A stretch of 64,000 bases of DNA, from assembly GCA_907164885.2 (NCBI GenBank), contig OU015493.1, positions 64,549,477 through 64,613,476 of the forward strand, written 5' to 3'. Made by a program: the position numbers and the translations under genes. The first letter of the stretch is position 1, and every line of letters starts with the position of its first letter. The notes under the pieces are model-generated. The model saw nothing but the letters and a program-made list of their open reading frames with translations, was not told where the DNA came from and did no database searches. This document shows positions 21,459-32,084 of this stretch, one piece after another. The stretch comes from Dolomedes plantarius (taxonomy: Eukaryota; Arthropoda; Arachnida; Araneae; Dolomedidae).

Positions 21459-22777
21459 AAAATATGTTAGTAAGTTACTCCCCCGCGAGCGTTCAGAGGA
21501 AAAAAGCTATTGTCTTCGCAAGCAGGAAAAAATGGAATACAACGTGCCATTTTCCCATCAACTCTTTGACTAGAACATATTTGTTCAGGTTTCTGTTACA
21601 CAACGGTGTTTTACAGCGCGATGCTGCTGAAGCCACTCAAAAAGTGAATGTTGTATTCTTTTGTTTTTTTACCACAGAGACCTTGGGATTCTTTTTATGA
21701 ACATCATTGGATTTCTAGTGCGTGTTTAAATAGATTGATGGAAATGACCTTAAAGTGCGAGTTTAATTATGTTGATGTCTGATTTTGCGAGTATTTTTTG
21801 AAACTATGCCGTTGGATGATTCGGTATTTGACTCTAGGAGGTATACATAGACATAAGCGCATTATTCGGCTTGACATGTAAGGAAAGTAAAATATTAATT
21901 CTGTTCGTTAAAATTGCTTTTTCAGAATACGGTAAAGCAGTGAACTGTAAACATTGCTGATAGCAAAAAAAAAAATTACATCACAAAGCAAAACAGGCAT
22001 AACACAAGCAGGTTTTGTTATACGATCAGTTATGAATTTCAGGAGCGAGTGAAGGGAAATTAAAGCATTGTAATGGTGTAGAGCAGGGGGTGGCTGATTC
22101 AAAACAATCCGGAGGCCACTTAATAAAATTATATTATACGGGCCAAGTGTAAATTCGGAGAAAATTTTGATGTCTGTTTTCAAACGAAAGAGGAAATTGC
22201 CACCACCAAATATCAGATTTGCATACTGCACACAAAATTTTAACTTTAAAATGACTTTAAATATTTAAATTCATATAAATTAAAATGCATATAAATACAG
22301 GATACTCCAAAAATACTGCATTATAAATATAGGAAATATCGTATTATTGATTTGTCAGACAGGTTTATTCTTGTTAAAAATGTTTGCATAGCAAAAAAAA
22401 TTTATTTTGGTGATATCAAAATGCATGCGTGTTTTACAACTAATGTGAAAATTACAAAACGCAGCACCGTAAAATCAAATATTTTTAAAATTAATAACTT
22501 TAAAGTATCAATTTTGAAGCGCGCTGTTTCAAAATCCCTGTACATATACATTATAACTTACACATTTGTAAATATATATTTGTAACGCGTACATTTGTAT
22601 GATTAACATATAAAATTGTAAAAATAAACTTGATTTTTTAAAAATAAAACATTTATTTCAGAAAAGAAACAAAATCAATTTTCTTTACAAAATGAAATTT
22701 ACAAAAAAATGTTTATATTACAAAACAAAACATGTAATAATCAAAAAGTAGAATGACATACTCGCGGATGGGCACTT
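21459..22777. other. No gene recognised
   Basis: AT-rich. A phrase at 22085-22130 (CAGGGGGTGGCTGATTC, CCGGAGGCCAC) resembles the end of some hAT elements but no partner end was found. Open frames at 21908-22231 and 22352-22585 show no domains. Confidence 0.4.
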
Positions 22778-22824
22778 GATTTTACTGCCCTTTCTGCATC
22801 AAATGCAGAAAGTGCAGTAAAATC
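22778..22824. repeat. Compact 47-bp hairpin
   Basis: Arms GATTTTACTGCCCTTTCTGC.. and ..GCAGAAAGTGCAGTAAAATC can pair over 22 bp with one mismatch around a CAA loop. No flanking duplications were seen. Confidence 0.85.
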
Positions 22825-23197
22825 AGCGTCGATTTCGGATGATGATACACGAAGGAGGTAATATAAATTTTTACCTGTAAGCCTACAACTTTCCATGGTG
22901 TTTTATGTTGGAAAAAGAGATTTTTCGCACACAAAGGCAGAAATACAGAAAAAAATAAAACAGAAAGCTAGTAGGAATCAAACTGGATAAGAAAGTACTG
23001 CAGACCGCTGATAATTTCCCCGAATATTATAAAAAAAGACTATCATATCCTTTTCACTATGCAAAATAGTTGGTGATATGGCGTGCCTAATCTACCATCA
23101 GAGACGATAAGCCACAATGATGGTGGATTATTTCGTCCACAAACAGCCCTTGATTATGCACACATCTTTACATTTTTAAGACATTTCATTCTCAGTA
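22825..23197. other. No gene recognised
   Basis: AT-rich flank of the LTR retrotransposon. It ends with TACT (23198-23201), the left target duplication. Confidence 0.6.
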
Positions 23198-23201
23198 TAC
23201 T

Positions 23202-23635
23202 TATAGAGATTCTATGCTCACTTCTACCCAGACTTGGGTGTATATAATTTGAAGTGGCACTCTATTTGAATTTTATACAAACGCAGTTTATACATGAAAC
23301 AATGTTTATTGAATTCGTTGCACATATAATTGGCTTTTACAGCAATAAGCATACGTACACTTGTACGGAATATAAATACAGCTTTCAAGAACAATATATT
23401 TTCTATACTCACGAACAGTAAGTCAAACCAGCAGTACTGCCACGTAAACTTCTGGCCCGCTAAGCACTAGCGCAGGATAACACCTTTTCAACCTTAACAA
23501 CCTCCCCTTTTTTCTTAATGACGCTGCGTGGTATTTATACTAAGCGCGTATGCCGAAATTAGCATATCTAAAGCAGCTTCTTTAATTCACTCAAAAGTTC
23601 GATTCTTGTGAATCGAATCTTGTGTATACCTTACA
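23202..23635 (-). repeat. 3' LTR
   Basis: On the minus strand it begins TGTAAGGTATACAC and ends AATCTCTATA. A polyadenylation signal AATAAA lies at 23310-23305 on that strand. It differs from the other LTR by four substitutions. Confidence 0.92.
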
Positions 23636-23648
23636 CTGGCCTCCCTCG
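23636..23648 (-). other. Polypurine tract
   Basis: On the minus strand, GAGGGAGGCCAG directly precedes the 3' LTR, with a T-run upstream of it, as is usual for plus-strand primer sites of LTR retrotransposons. Confidence 0.7.
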
Positions 23649-24176
23649 AAAAAAAAAATTAGGTAACTGAGGTCTGAACGGCTTCAGCTAACTAATTGAA
23701 AACGCGTGCTGGTCTGACTTTTGACATAATGGGTGGCAAAGTCAAAAAAACCTTCCACACGTTGTATGGAGGAAAAACGCCACTACCATTTTACAAAACT
23801 AGCCCCTAAGGGTCCAGGTGACACCATCAAACAGTGGATTTGCAGAGTTGCGGATACAGGGATGGCCAACTGCGCCCTAGAAAAACTGTTTTAGTTAAAA
23901 GTGTCAACACAATTGCACAGCATGACATTTCTTGACTGTTTGTAGATGCTCTCCCTTAATTCATAAGGCACGTGTGTCATGTTTTGTGAAGTTAGTACAT
24001 TAGTGGTTAATTGGTATATTGTGCAGTATGTATTTTTTTCCTAGTCACTACATGTCCCCTTCAAAAATTTATAAAACAACAGTACGTCTTTTTTTTTTCA
24101 GTGCCTCACCACTTCCCCTCAAAATGTTTACAGTCTATACACTGGGGGAACTGCAAACCAATTTGGTTCGGTTTTA
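23649..24176 (-). other. Retrotransposon 3' untranslated interior
   Basis: Between the Gag stop and the polypurine tract. The only open frame (24011-24199, plus) has no domain. In a full element this space would follow pol; nothing of pol can be recognised. Confidence 0.6.
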
Positions 24177-26219
24177 TTAAAGGGTGGGAGTTAGAATAAG
24201 AAAGTTGATACAAGACTTGTTCCTCATGAATGCAGCAACTTCCTTGCACCAGTCTGTCCAATCCGTGGAACCTCTCTTGATGGTCGCAGTCCTAGTAAAG
24301 GGATTCGTTGACCGTGCGGGCATCCTTCGTGCAGCAGGTCGTAGGTCCTGAGGCGCTGGTCCGGCTTGACGATGGACAGGAGGTCTCTTGGGAGGAGGCC
24401 AACCTTGCTGGGCGGCAGAAATCTTCCGTTTCCTGTACTTATGCAAAGGAACTTTAAAATTGTCATTCTTCCTTTTGATAACCTTGTGTACCTTATCAGC
24501 GACGCATTCATCTTTTGATGGAGTTTTTGTAGTGCACACTTTACCTTTCTTCGTACTTTTGCTTATATCGGTATTAGATTTTAATGCAGATTCTATTTTG
24601 TCAAATTTATACGCCGCACCAACGTGTTTAGTTACTGGCTTTATCTCTCTACTTGTGTCATGTTTTTCAACAAACTGGCTCTGTTTTTGGTATTGGTGCT
24701 TATGAAACTTCTTGTTTACCGCCTTAATTACTTCAGTATTAGCAGTTTTAATGCTGGAACCTGAAGGCGCTTTTTCACGTTTTTTATCCCCCTTAACTTT
24801 AGTTTTATCCTCTTTTGACGAAAAAGTCTCTTTGAAACTTGCGACATCAGAATCGTTATCATTTATATTCGTTAACACTGCTTCAGTTTTAGGAAGATTA
24901 AGCTTTTCGTACTGGTGCGTTTTAATGCAAACAGCGTCTATAACTTCCGAAGCATCAGCTAAACTACTTACAGTATAACTCTGTGTCAACTTTTCATCCT
25001 GATTCTCAGTCTGGTTTTCATGTACTTTATTTAAAACCATATTATCAACCTGGCCTACACAATCCCCATTCGGCTGGGAACTTGAAATAATATCATCATT
25101 ACCTAGCGAGTTCCTACTATCGTTTAAAGAATTTTTATTGTCGTCAACTAATAAATATTCACTAACTTCCGTATCGCATACTTCGTCATCTACTAAATTT
25201 CCTTCATTAACAGATGTGTGAATATCATCTAAAATATCAGGTATAGCATCAATAATATCAGGTATAGCATTAATAGAAGTGTCCGATGATTTATTTTCTA
25301 AACCACTAGCATTAGTATCGGCACTATTTTCAGAAATTTGTACTGGAATTACCGCATCATTCCAGCTAGACTCACTTTCTTTATAAGCCACAAAAATACC
25401 CTGACTTTCACTATTCTCAAAATAATGATTACTGCTCGGACAAAATAATACATTTGACCACACAGTTTCAACAGGTTGAACCATATCATGTGAATCAACT
25501 TGCCAGTGCAAGTAAGGTGCTTGCATATTATTTACTTTAAGTGCACTAATTTCATTATAACGCCGTGCGCTTCTATTATTTTGCCTGCGGTACTGCTTAC
25601 GCTGCTGGTTTGAAACTCGCGAAAAATTTTGGCGCGGCTGTTTAAAACTTCTCGTACCTGAATGACGGTGAGGGGTAGCGAAGAAATGTCTATTGTCATA
25701 TTTAGCTAAAGCTTGAAGGAGGGTAACCTTGCTTGTAATTGTTTGATTATCTAAAAAATCTTGAACACTTGGCTTCAAACGTGGGATAACTATTTTTAAG
25801 ATTACCGCTTCCGTTACCCCTTCTAAATATTCCTCACACTTGGAAATCTTTTCCGTAGCAAAATCTAACGCAGACTGACCTTCACGTTGCCTTAGCGAAT
25901 AAATTTCCGCTTCAATTTCACTTTGATTAAAGGTCTTTGGAAAAACGCTAAGAAACTGTTGCTTGAATGACGAATAGTCAAAAATCAGATTACTGCTTTT
26001 CATACACGTGTACCACTGATATGCACTACCTCTTAAAGCGGCTAGAGCAATTTTAAGTTTATCCCCCTCTGGGGTGCATTGTTGCTGAAAGTAATGCTCA
26101 ATTTTCTTTAGGAATTGGCTTGAGGGGCCGCCATTGAATGTGGCTTCGAATGGCGCAATTTGCTGAACCATAATTACCCGAGGAAAATTTCCAGCAGGAT
26201 TTTGTTCTACAACACTCAT
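24177..26219 (-). CDS. Gag-like polyprotein, 680 codons, no pol
   Basis: Start Met at 26219, 124 bases inside the primer-binding site, with no stop until 24177. Residues ~22-175 match a retrotransposon Gag capsid domain: FNGGPSSQFLKKIEHYF, ALRGSAYQWY (61-70), FDYSSFKQQFLSVF (80-93), then YSLRQREGQSALDF and a Leu-rich helix. Residues ~178-225 are Arg/Gln/Asn-rich and basic; no CCHC zinc knuckle is present, so this region may bind RNA instead. Residues ~270-470 are acidic and Asn/Ser/Asp-rich with a short repeat (AIPDIIDAIPDIL). Residues ~480-640 are Lys-rich. The C-terminus is Pro/Arg-rich. A plain Gag is about 300-450 residues, so ~250 extra residues are unexplained. They could be a novel extension or the fused tail of a deleted pol. 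The open frame and near-identical LTRs imply recent function. Confidence 0.85.
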   Translation of the reverse strand: MSVVEQNPAGNFPRVIMVQQIAPFEATFNGGPSSQFLKKIEHYFQQQCTPEGDKLKIALAALRGSAYQWYTCMKSSNLIFDYSSFKQQFLSVFPKTFNQSEIEAEIYSLRQREGQSALDFATEKISKCEEYLEGVTEAVILKIVIPRLKPSVQDFLDNQTITSKVTLLQALAKYDNRHFFATPHRHSGTRSFKQPRQNFSRVSNQQRKQYRRQNNRSARRYNEISALKVNNMQAPYLHWQVDSHDMVQPVETVWSNVLFCPSSNHYFENSESQGIFVAYKESESSWNDAVIPVQISENSADTNASGLENKSSDTSINAIPDIIDAIPDILDDIHTSVNEGNLVDDEVCDTEVSEYLLVDDNKNSLNDSRNSLGNDDIISSSQPNGDCVGQVDNMVLNKVHENQTENQDEKLTQSYTVSSLADASEVIDAVCIKTHQYEKLNLPKTEAVLTNINDNDSDVASFKETFSSKEDKTKVKGDKKREKAPSGSSIKTANTEVIKAVNKKFHKHQYQKQSQFVEKHDTSREIKPVTKHVGAAYKFDKIESALKSNTDISKSTKKGKVCTTKTPSKDECVADKVHKVIKRKNDNFKVPLHKYRKRKISAAQQGWPPPKRPPVHRQAGPAPQDLRPAARRMPARSTNPFTRTATIKRGSTDWTDWCKEVAAFMRNKSCINFLILTPTL

Positions 26220-26341
26220 TTTTTAAATAGTATATAAGTACTTGCAACAATTTTATCAATATAAGTACACAGTACACAGTTTTTAATTTCAATTATGTTG
26301 TTCGTTACAAATGTAACGCTAACTACCAGGGTATATATATT

Positions 26342-26352
26342 TTCGGGCGCCA
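26342..26352 (-). other. Primer-binding site, Lys-tRNA type
   Basis: On the minus strand TGGCGCCCGAA starts one base after the 5' LTR. This is the complement expected for the 3' end of a lysine tRNA, used to prime minus-strand DNA synthesis. Confidence 0.8.
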
Positions 26353-26353
26353 G

Positions 26354-26787
26354 TATAGAGATTCTATGCTCACTTCTACCCAGACTTGGGTGTATATAAT
26401 TTGAAGTGGCACTCTATTTGAATTTTATACAAACGCAGTTTATACATGAAACAATGTTTATTGAATTCGTTGCACATATAATTGGCTTTTACAGCAATAA
26501 GCATACGTACACTTGTACGGAATATAAATACAGCTTTCAAGAGCAATATATTTTCTATACTCACGAACAGTAAGTCAAACCAGCAGTACTGCCATGTAAA
26601 CTTCTGGCCCGCTAAGCACTAGCGCAGGATAACACCTTTTCAACCTTAACAACCTCCCCTTTTTTCTTAATGACGCTGCGTGGTATTTATACTAAGAGCG
26701 TATGCCGAAATTAGCATATCTGAAGCAGCTTCTTTAATTCACTCAAAAGTTCGATTCTTGTGAATCGAATCTTGTGTATACCTTACA
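26354..26787 (-). repeat. 5' LTR with TATA box
   Basis: Same sequence as the LTR at 23202 with four differences. On the minus strand a TATA box AGTATAAATACC lies at about 26693-26682, roughly 95 bases from the outer end, so this LTR has a recognisable core promoter. Confidence 0.92.
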
Positions 26788-26791
26788 TACT

Positions 26792-28787
26792 CAAAGGAAG
26801 GTGTACGAGGTGCATTGAAAACGCAGGTAAAGAACAGTTTCAGATCTCATTTTCTTACATAAAAAATATTCTTCCTCATAATGAATGAGCAGATCAGAAG
26901 AGCTGCAGACTTCTAGTTAAAAGCTTCTCAGGGTGAATACTCCTGTTTAATCAACGAGTCACCTAAGATTCTTAAATTAGAAACAGTTAATAACGAGATT
27001 TTAAAACGATGTCTTAGGATAACACTGTCCGCCGGTATAGTTCCATTCCAAATAAAGCATAAAATTGATAAAAAAAAAGGCAACCCTTCAGTTTTCTTCT
27101 TCTGTTTGTAAACATATTTTCCTGCTCTACGAACTGCTATAAACAATTATAGTTTTCTCTATGAGTTCCAAAAACAACTTATACGTTAAATTCAATAAGG
27201 CGACAATGAACCATGAAACCTTTTTTTTTATTTATTAACCAATTGTTATGAAATTTTGTATACTTATACAGTGTTGTTTAGAGATGGAAATTCTAAATAA
27301 AATATAAGAATGTAATTAATTAAGATATTAATTAAAATCAGTTTGTTAATTACTCTACAAAAAAATGCTCCATGCGCATTAATTTTTGTCTCAGATATCT
27401 AATTTTCTCTCTTAAGCTATCTTTATATAGTTATAATAAAAGTTAGTAGCAATATTTAATTCACAGTCATATTTATAAAAACTAGAAAAGAAATCGATAA
27501 AAATAGGTCATTTTATGCAAAATTTTATCAAAGAAATTTTTTTAATTGTAAAAATTTTAAGTTATTTTAAAATAGTATAATGAACTGATTACAAAGTTTT
27601 ATTCTAACATATATAAATAATCATTTTATGAAATTTTATGAAAATTCTAGAAAAATTATGACGCATGGAACATTTTGAACTTACCGAAACGACATGACAA
27701 CTTGTTTTGAGAAAATGGCATTTAAAGTTTTAATTTGATTAACCTTTCCATTGTTTACGTTTGAAAAAAATACTTATAAATCGGTTAATAATGATCGGAT
27801 CAACATACTTATTTTTAATTTAAAGCTGATGAGTTGCAGAATCATTTTCTGAAAGAAAAAAAATTGTTTTAGGGACATATTTTTGTCAATCTGAAGGTCC
27901 ATTGTCGCCTTAAATTATTGCAATGGAAAGATAATAAGTCAGTTTGGGATATAACGGCACAAAAGATTAATATAATGACTTCTGTACAGAGTCTTTTCTT
28001 TAATCTGTCCGATCGCCAATTAATGTGGTTTTTTACTACTTGGCATGCTCTCTTTTCACAGTGTTTGGCCTCCTTGGATGACGTATGCTGGGAATTGCAA
28101 GGTTTTTGTGAAACATTTCTTCGATACTGACTATTCGTGGCATACTCTCCAGAGTTTTTGCAAGGGTCTTGTGAAAGCTTCCTTCACCCGCCGACCAATT
28201 CAATGTCTTTATTATTACCTGTACAAGAAATACGAGGCTTGTTAGCAATTGGAAGTTGTTAAATCAAATAATAAAAACCTCATATTTCAGCGATAATTAC
28301 ATTCCTCACAAAATCTTTTCAGGCTGTACTGCTTATGTGTTCCCTGGTGTAAATCTCTTTGTTTTAATGTTTCCGAGTTAATACGTTCAGTGACTAAATT
28401 CCAATTTCAGTCACATAATTTCGAATTAATCCATTGACAGCGGATAAACCATGATTACATTATTTCTTGTAAAGATAATAATACAATTATCTTGGAATGG
28501 AATATTTATGATTTGCAGCGTTTCAAAGGATACGCCTAAAATTTTTAACAGGTTTTACTCTGTAATTTTTTACAGCGTACTTTTGTTATATTTTCATTAA
28601 ACAGCCATAATTTTTTTTTATTTAGCAAAAAATTATGAAAATATTTTTACTACAGCATCAATTACTTTGAGAAAAAAATATTTTTTTCCATATAAGATGA
28701 TTAAAAAATTTATAATTTGAACAAAATCTGAAGATAATTTATTCTAAAACCTCTTTAAGCACAAAAGTAGAAAAAACAATTTACATA
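26792..28787. other. No gene recognised
   Basis: 2 kb of AT-rich DNA. The open frames at 26928-27146 and 27918-28248 have no recognisable domain. The piece 28040-28245 is less AT-rich and open on both strands, but I cannot place it. Confidence 0.45.
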
Positions 28788-28789
28788 TA

Positions 28790-30089
28790 CAAAGGCTGTT
28801 CACACATTTTTTAGACGATGTATATTGTATTCACAAAACTAAATTACATAAAATTCTTGTGTTTTAAATGTTCTGTTTGACATCCCTTATTCTGAACTAT
28901 CTTTCGACACCGCAATTTCCAGGATAATAATGCCTTTTGAAGTGTCAGAAGAGGTATTCTATCCCATTCCTCCTGAACAGCTTTCCAGAGTCCTGTAAGG
29001 GTTTTGGGACGACGTTTGTATAATGCAGATTTTAAAAGTCCGAAAGCACAAATATCCATAGGTGATACATCGGGAGATTTAGTAGGGATATCAGTGAAGG
29101 GTATGGCCTTGATACCAGTTTTTTGTTCCATTTCTTTTAGGAAATTTAGAGTGGATTTTGATGTGTGACTGCTAGCTTTGTCCTGATGAAGTCTCACAGA
29201 TTGATGGAACTGTGGGTAAAGCGATAGTATTTCATTCAGAAAAATTGGCGATAAAATATGTTCCTGATAGTATTTGGAGTTAATCTTGACATTTTTTTCC
29301 ACTCTCTTTATTTTTAACTTGCCATTATAAGAAAAACCAGCAACAATCATGAATCCCTTAGATAAACTTTCTTTCGATTCTTTGAACCATGTACTTAAAT
29401 TTTTTTCTCCCCTTTTATGATAATAAATGGCTCTTTTTTGTTGCAATCATTTAAATACACCCATTATTCATCTATTGTGACAATTGTTTTCCATTTTTCT
29501 TTGGATAAGTGTTTCTCATATAGAATTCTGCAGCGTGTCCTGCGTTCAGCGATATGATTTGGAAGAAGACGATGCACATTGCGTTTTTTCGCTTTCTTAA
29601 GATTTAAATCAACGTTTATCATTTTGTTTACAGTGGACACCGAGGATTTTAATGATTTTGCAACTGTCCTTTGACTAGGGGGATTTTCTTTTAACAATAA
29701 ACAACGTACCTTTGCAATAGTCGAAGATGTCCATTTTTCCTTGGATACTTGTTTGGAATTTTTGTCCCACTTGAGGCTCCAATTTTAACGTTTTTTCCTT
29801 TCTTGTTGACGATATTGCCTATCGATGCTTTAGATATCACAAAACCATGACTCTCACATCGTTTTTGGATAACGGAGTATGCATATTTCTCTTCGGAAAG
29901 AGCATAAATGTAGCCTTCGAACCACTGCTTTGTAAAAAACGCCATTTTGAATAAAAACAAAACTTTCAAGCCGCAGATGATAATTTTGACTTTTAAAAAT
30001 ATAGTACAATTGCAATTATTTCTTTTGCAGCAAACGATTTTTTATTACCGCTTACCAAAATCGTCTAAAAAATGTGCGAACAGCCTTTG
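28790..30089 (-). mobile_element. mariner-family element, near full length, DD41D-type spacing
   Basis: Terminal inverted repeats of ~30 bp, CAAAGGCTGTTC(A/G)CACA and continuing through TTTTTTAGACGAT, flanked by TA (28788-28789, 30090-30091). 1300 bp, the usual size of a mariner. One transposase gene on the minus strand, with three lesions. The right TA falls in the 5' end of a Helitron, so mariner inserted there later. Confidence 0.92.
28844..29945 (-). pseudogene. Tc1/mariner transposase, three disabling lesions
   Basis: Met at 29945 (MAFFTKQWFEGYIYAL) starts a helix-turn-helix N-terminus. A frameshift near 29740 leads to the frame with PPSQRTVAKSLKSSVSTV. The first catalytic Asp is in TIVTIDE (29472-29470), directly followed by TAA at 29466-29464. 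A second frameshift near 29445 leads to the 200-codon C-terminal part. The second Asp is in LHQDKASSHT and the third in SPDVSPMD; 41 residues separate them if the last Asp of SPMD is used, as in mariner alignments (DD34D counts the same position). This fits DD41D mariners. All three catalytic Asp codons survive, so the copy is fairly young. Confidence 0.88.
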
Positions 30090-30831
30090 TATATAAAACA
30101 GCTCCGTATCTGACTGACTGACTGACAGACAACGCACAGACCAAATCGCTGGATCTAAAGGGCTGAAATTTTTCATGTCGATTCTTTTTATAGTGTAGGG
30201 GTGCACAAAGAAATATTTTTGAAAAATTCTTCTTAGATTTTTTTAATTAAATTTTTAAGCTGTTTTAGTAACTTTTTTAAGTTTGCATTTAAAATAATAA
30301 TTTGAGAGTTATAAAATTTATATCACGAGAAAGATCATAAACATTTCTCTAAAACGAAATCTTTTTCGAATCGTTACCTCCATTTTCTGAGTTTTGGTTA
30401 ATTTTTAAAGATTAATTTTTAGAATTTAATTTATTAAGTGCTGATCACGGGATTTTTTTTTCTGGTACTTTAAATTAATTTATCGTCACGTGAATAACAA
30501 CGAAATAGACAACAAAATATTTTTTTCTTGCTAATGCGGCAGACGATTGGAAATTATCCAAAAAATATTAAAATACAGTAAAAGAAATGGTCCTCGAGCT
30601 GTACTATATTAACGGTACTATATTCTTTAGTATGTTCTATTAGATTTAATTTGAATATTTTCTTCTACATTATTTTGTCTTTAGAAATATCCGTTATGAT
30701 TTTTCTATAAATATATTGATCGTTGTATTTATTATAAATATATTTATACATATATTTCGCATTAATTGCATACATTGACCATTGTATTTAATTTGAATGT
30801 ACTCCGTAGCGAAGTACGGGTTTTCAGCTAC
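30090..30831 (+). mobile_element. Short non-autonomous Helitron, copy 3
   Basis: Starts within TATATAAAACAGCTCCGTATC directly at the mariner edge; the first bases of the 5' end are disrupted by that insertion. It carries the family body, the hairpin CCGTAGCGAAGTACGG and ends CAGCTACT. Confidence 0.85.
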
Positions 30832-31420
30832 TTATTCATATAGAGCAATTGTTTCAGCAGATGTATCAAAAGCAAAATATGCCTTAAATTTTAAAAATTC
30901 CATTATTTTTAAAAAGTTTCAAATTGTTCAAATATTTTTTGTATGTATCGCTAATTATAAATACACATGTGAAGGGGAAAAGTTTCAAAAACTGAGATAT
31001 AAAAAATAATAAACTACCATTTCGCTAGTCTTTGAAAGTACTCGTTCCCTTTCCATCTAGTTAATTATTATTATTAATTTTAACGAGTTTGTTATTCGTT
31101 TTAGAGCTACGGCCGTTTTAATTACGATTTTGTTATTATGTTCATAAGATCCACTTTCAGGTAACTGACTCCCGAAAAGACAACTTGAGAATATCCTTTT
31201 AACGAGAGAAGTTAAACACACCATATAAAGCTCCTGCAAATCTACATTAAATTTAAAGCCTGCTTGCCAAATTTCAGCTTCTTCTTCGTCGTAGTTTTCT
31301 CAAAAATCAATCCACAACATGTGGGTCGTTGAGCATTAGAAGAGACTCGTCTGGCTCCTCCAATAATATTTTGCGTCCCGGATCCATTTAAATATAAGAG
31401 CATGTATAGTTTTTGATATA
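30832..31420. other. No gene recognised
   Basis: AT-rich with short open frames only. Nothing further seen. Confidence 0.5.
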
Positions 31421-31953
31421 TAGGGTGAGCGAAAAGTTCATAAAAACTTTAAAAATTCACAAAAATGGAAGAAACTATGATAATGAAGTGCGGTTTGCAA
31501 GAAAGGGCTCTCAAGAAAGTCGGATTTTTTTAGCAGCCAAAAAAACTTTTAATTTTTTTTTAAGTTAAAAGTTTTAAAAAGTTAAAAAAGTCACCGGTAG
31601 ATTGCGCTGACATGTGAGAGATTCAGCAGAATTATGCAAATCAATCTTGCAGTAAAAGACCGTGATACACGAGGATTTGGGGGATCGCTCACGAAGTGGC
31701 AGACCTTCGTTGGCGGATGGACGCATTACTGCGATGGAAACCATTATGATATGGCGGCGGAACCATCCACGAGGAGTAGCACTACTCTCAAATCTGGACC
31801 AGTGATTCTACCAGTGACCTTTTTAATTTTTATTTTGCTGCCGAAAAAAATCCGACTTCCTTGTGAGCCCTTTCTTGCAAACTGCGTTTCTTTATTATAA
31901 TTTCTTCTTTTTTATGAATTTTTAAAATTTTTACGAACTTTTGTCTCACCCGG
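31421..31953. mobile_element. mariner-type MITE with ~115-bp terminal inverted repeats
   Basis: Left arm TAGGGTGAGCGAAAAGTTC and right arm GAACTTTTGTCTCACCCGG are complements. Pairing continues through GGTTTGCAAGAAAGGGCTC and AGTCGGATTTTTT. TA precedes (31419-31420) and follows (31954-31955). The central ~300 bp is GC-richer; its 88-codon open frame has no known domain. Confidence 0.8.
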
Positions 31954-32084
31954 TATCTGCTGATCGAATAGCTGTCTGAATTTTTTTTATTTTTTTTATT
32001 TTTTTTTTACATAAAAATTTCAAAATCATCTTCGAAATTTTTAAAAATTCCATATTAAAATTTTTAATAATATTAAAGTGTAAT

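Larger units (their letters stand above)
23202..26787 (-). mobile_element. Gag-only LTR retrotransposon, recent insertion
   Basis: Two 434-bp direct repeats (23202-23635, 26354-26787) flank 2.7 kb with a primer-binding site, a polypurine tract and one long Gag-like ORF, all in minus orientation. 4-bp target duplications TACT lie at 23198-23201 and 26788-26791. The LTRs differ at only 4 positions. No protease, reverse transcriptase, RNase H or integrase motif was found, so it must be mobilised in trans. The Gag and Lys-type primer site suggest a Ty3/gypsy-like relative. Confidence 0.9.

Noticed and set aside
22085..22245. hAT-like end (CAGGGGGTGGCTG)
   Set aside because: No partner end or 8-bp duplication found; similarity rests on one short phrase.
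22298..22545. mariner-type MITE with CAGGATACTCC / CAGGGATTTTG ends
   Set aside because: The ends agree only in the first few bases, too weak to call.
23224..23412. Identical 62-codon frames in both LTRs
   Set aside because: Same sequence because the LTRs are duplicates; they overlap polyadenylation and terminal signals and lack a domain.
24011..24978. Plus-strand open frames of up to 105 codons opposite Gag
   Set aside because: Antisense shadows of the 680-codon frame; no domain.
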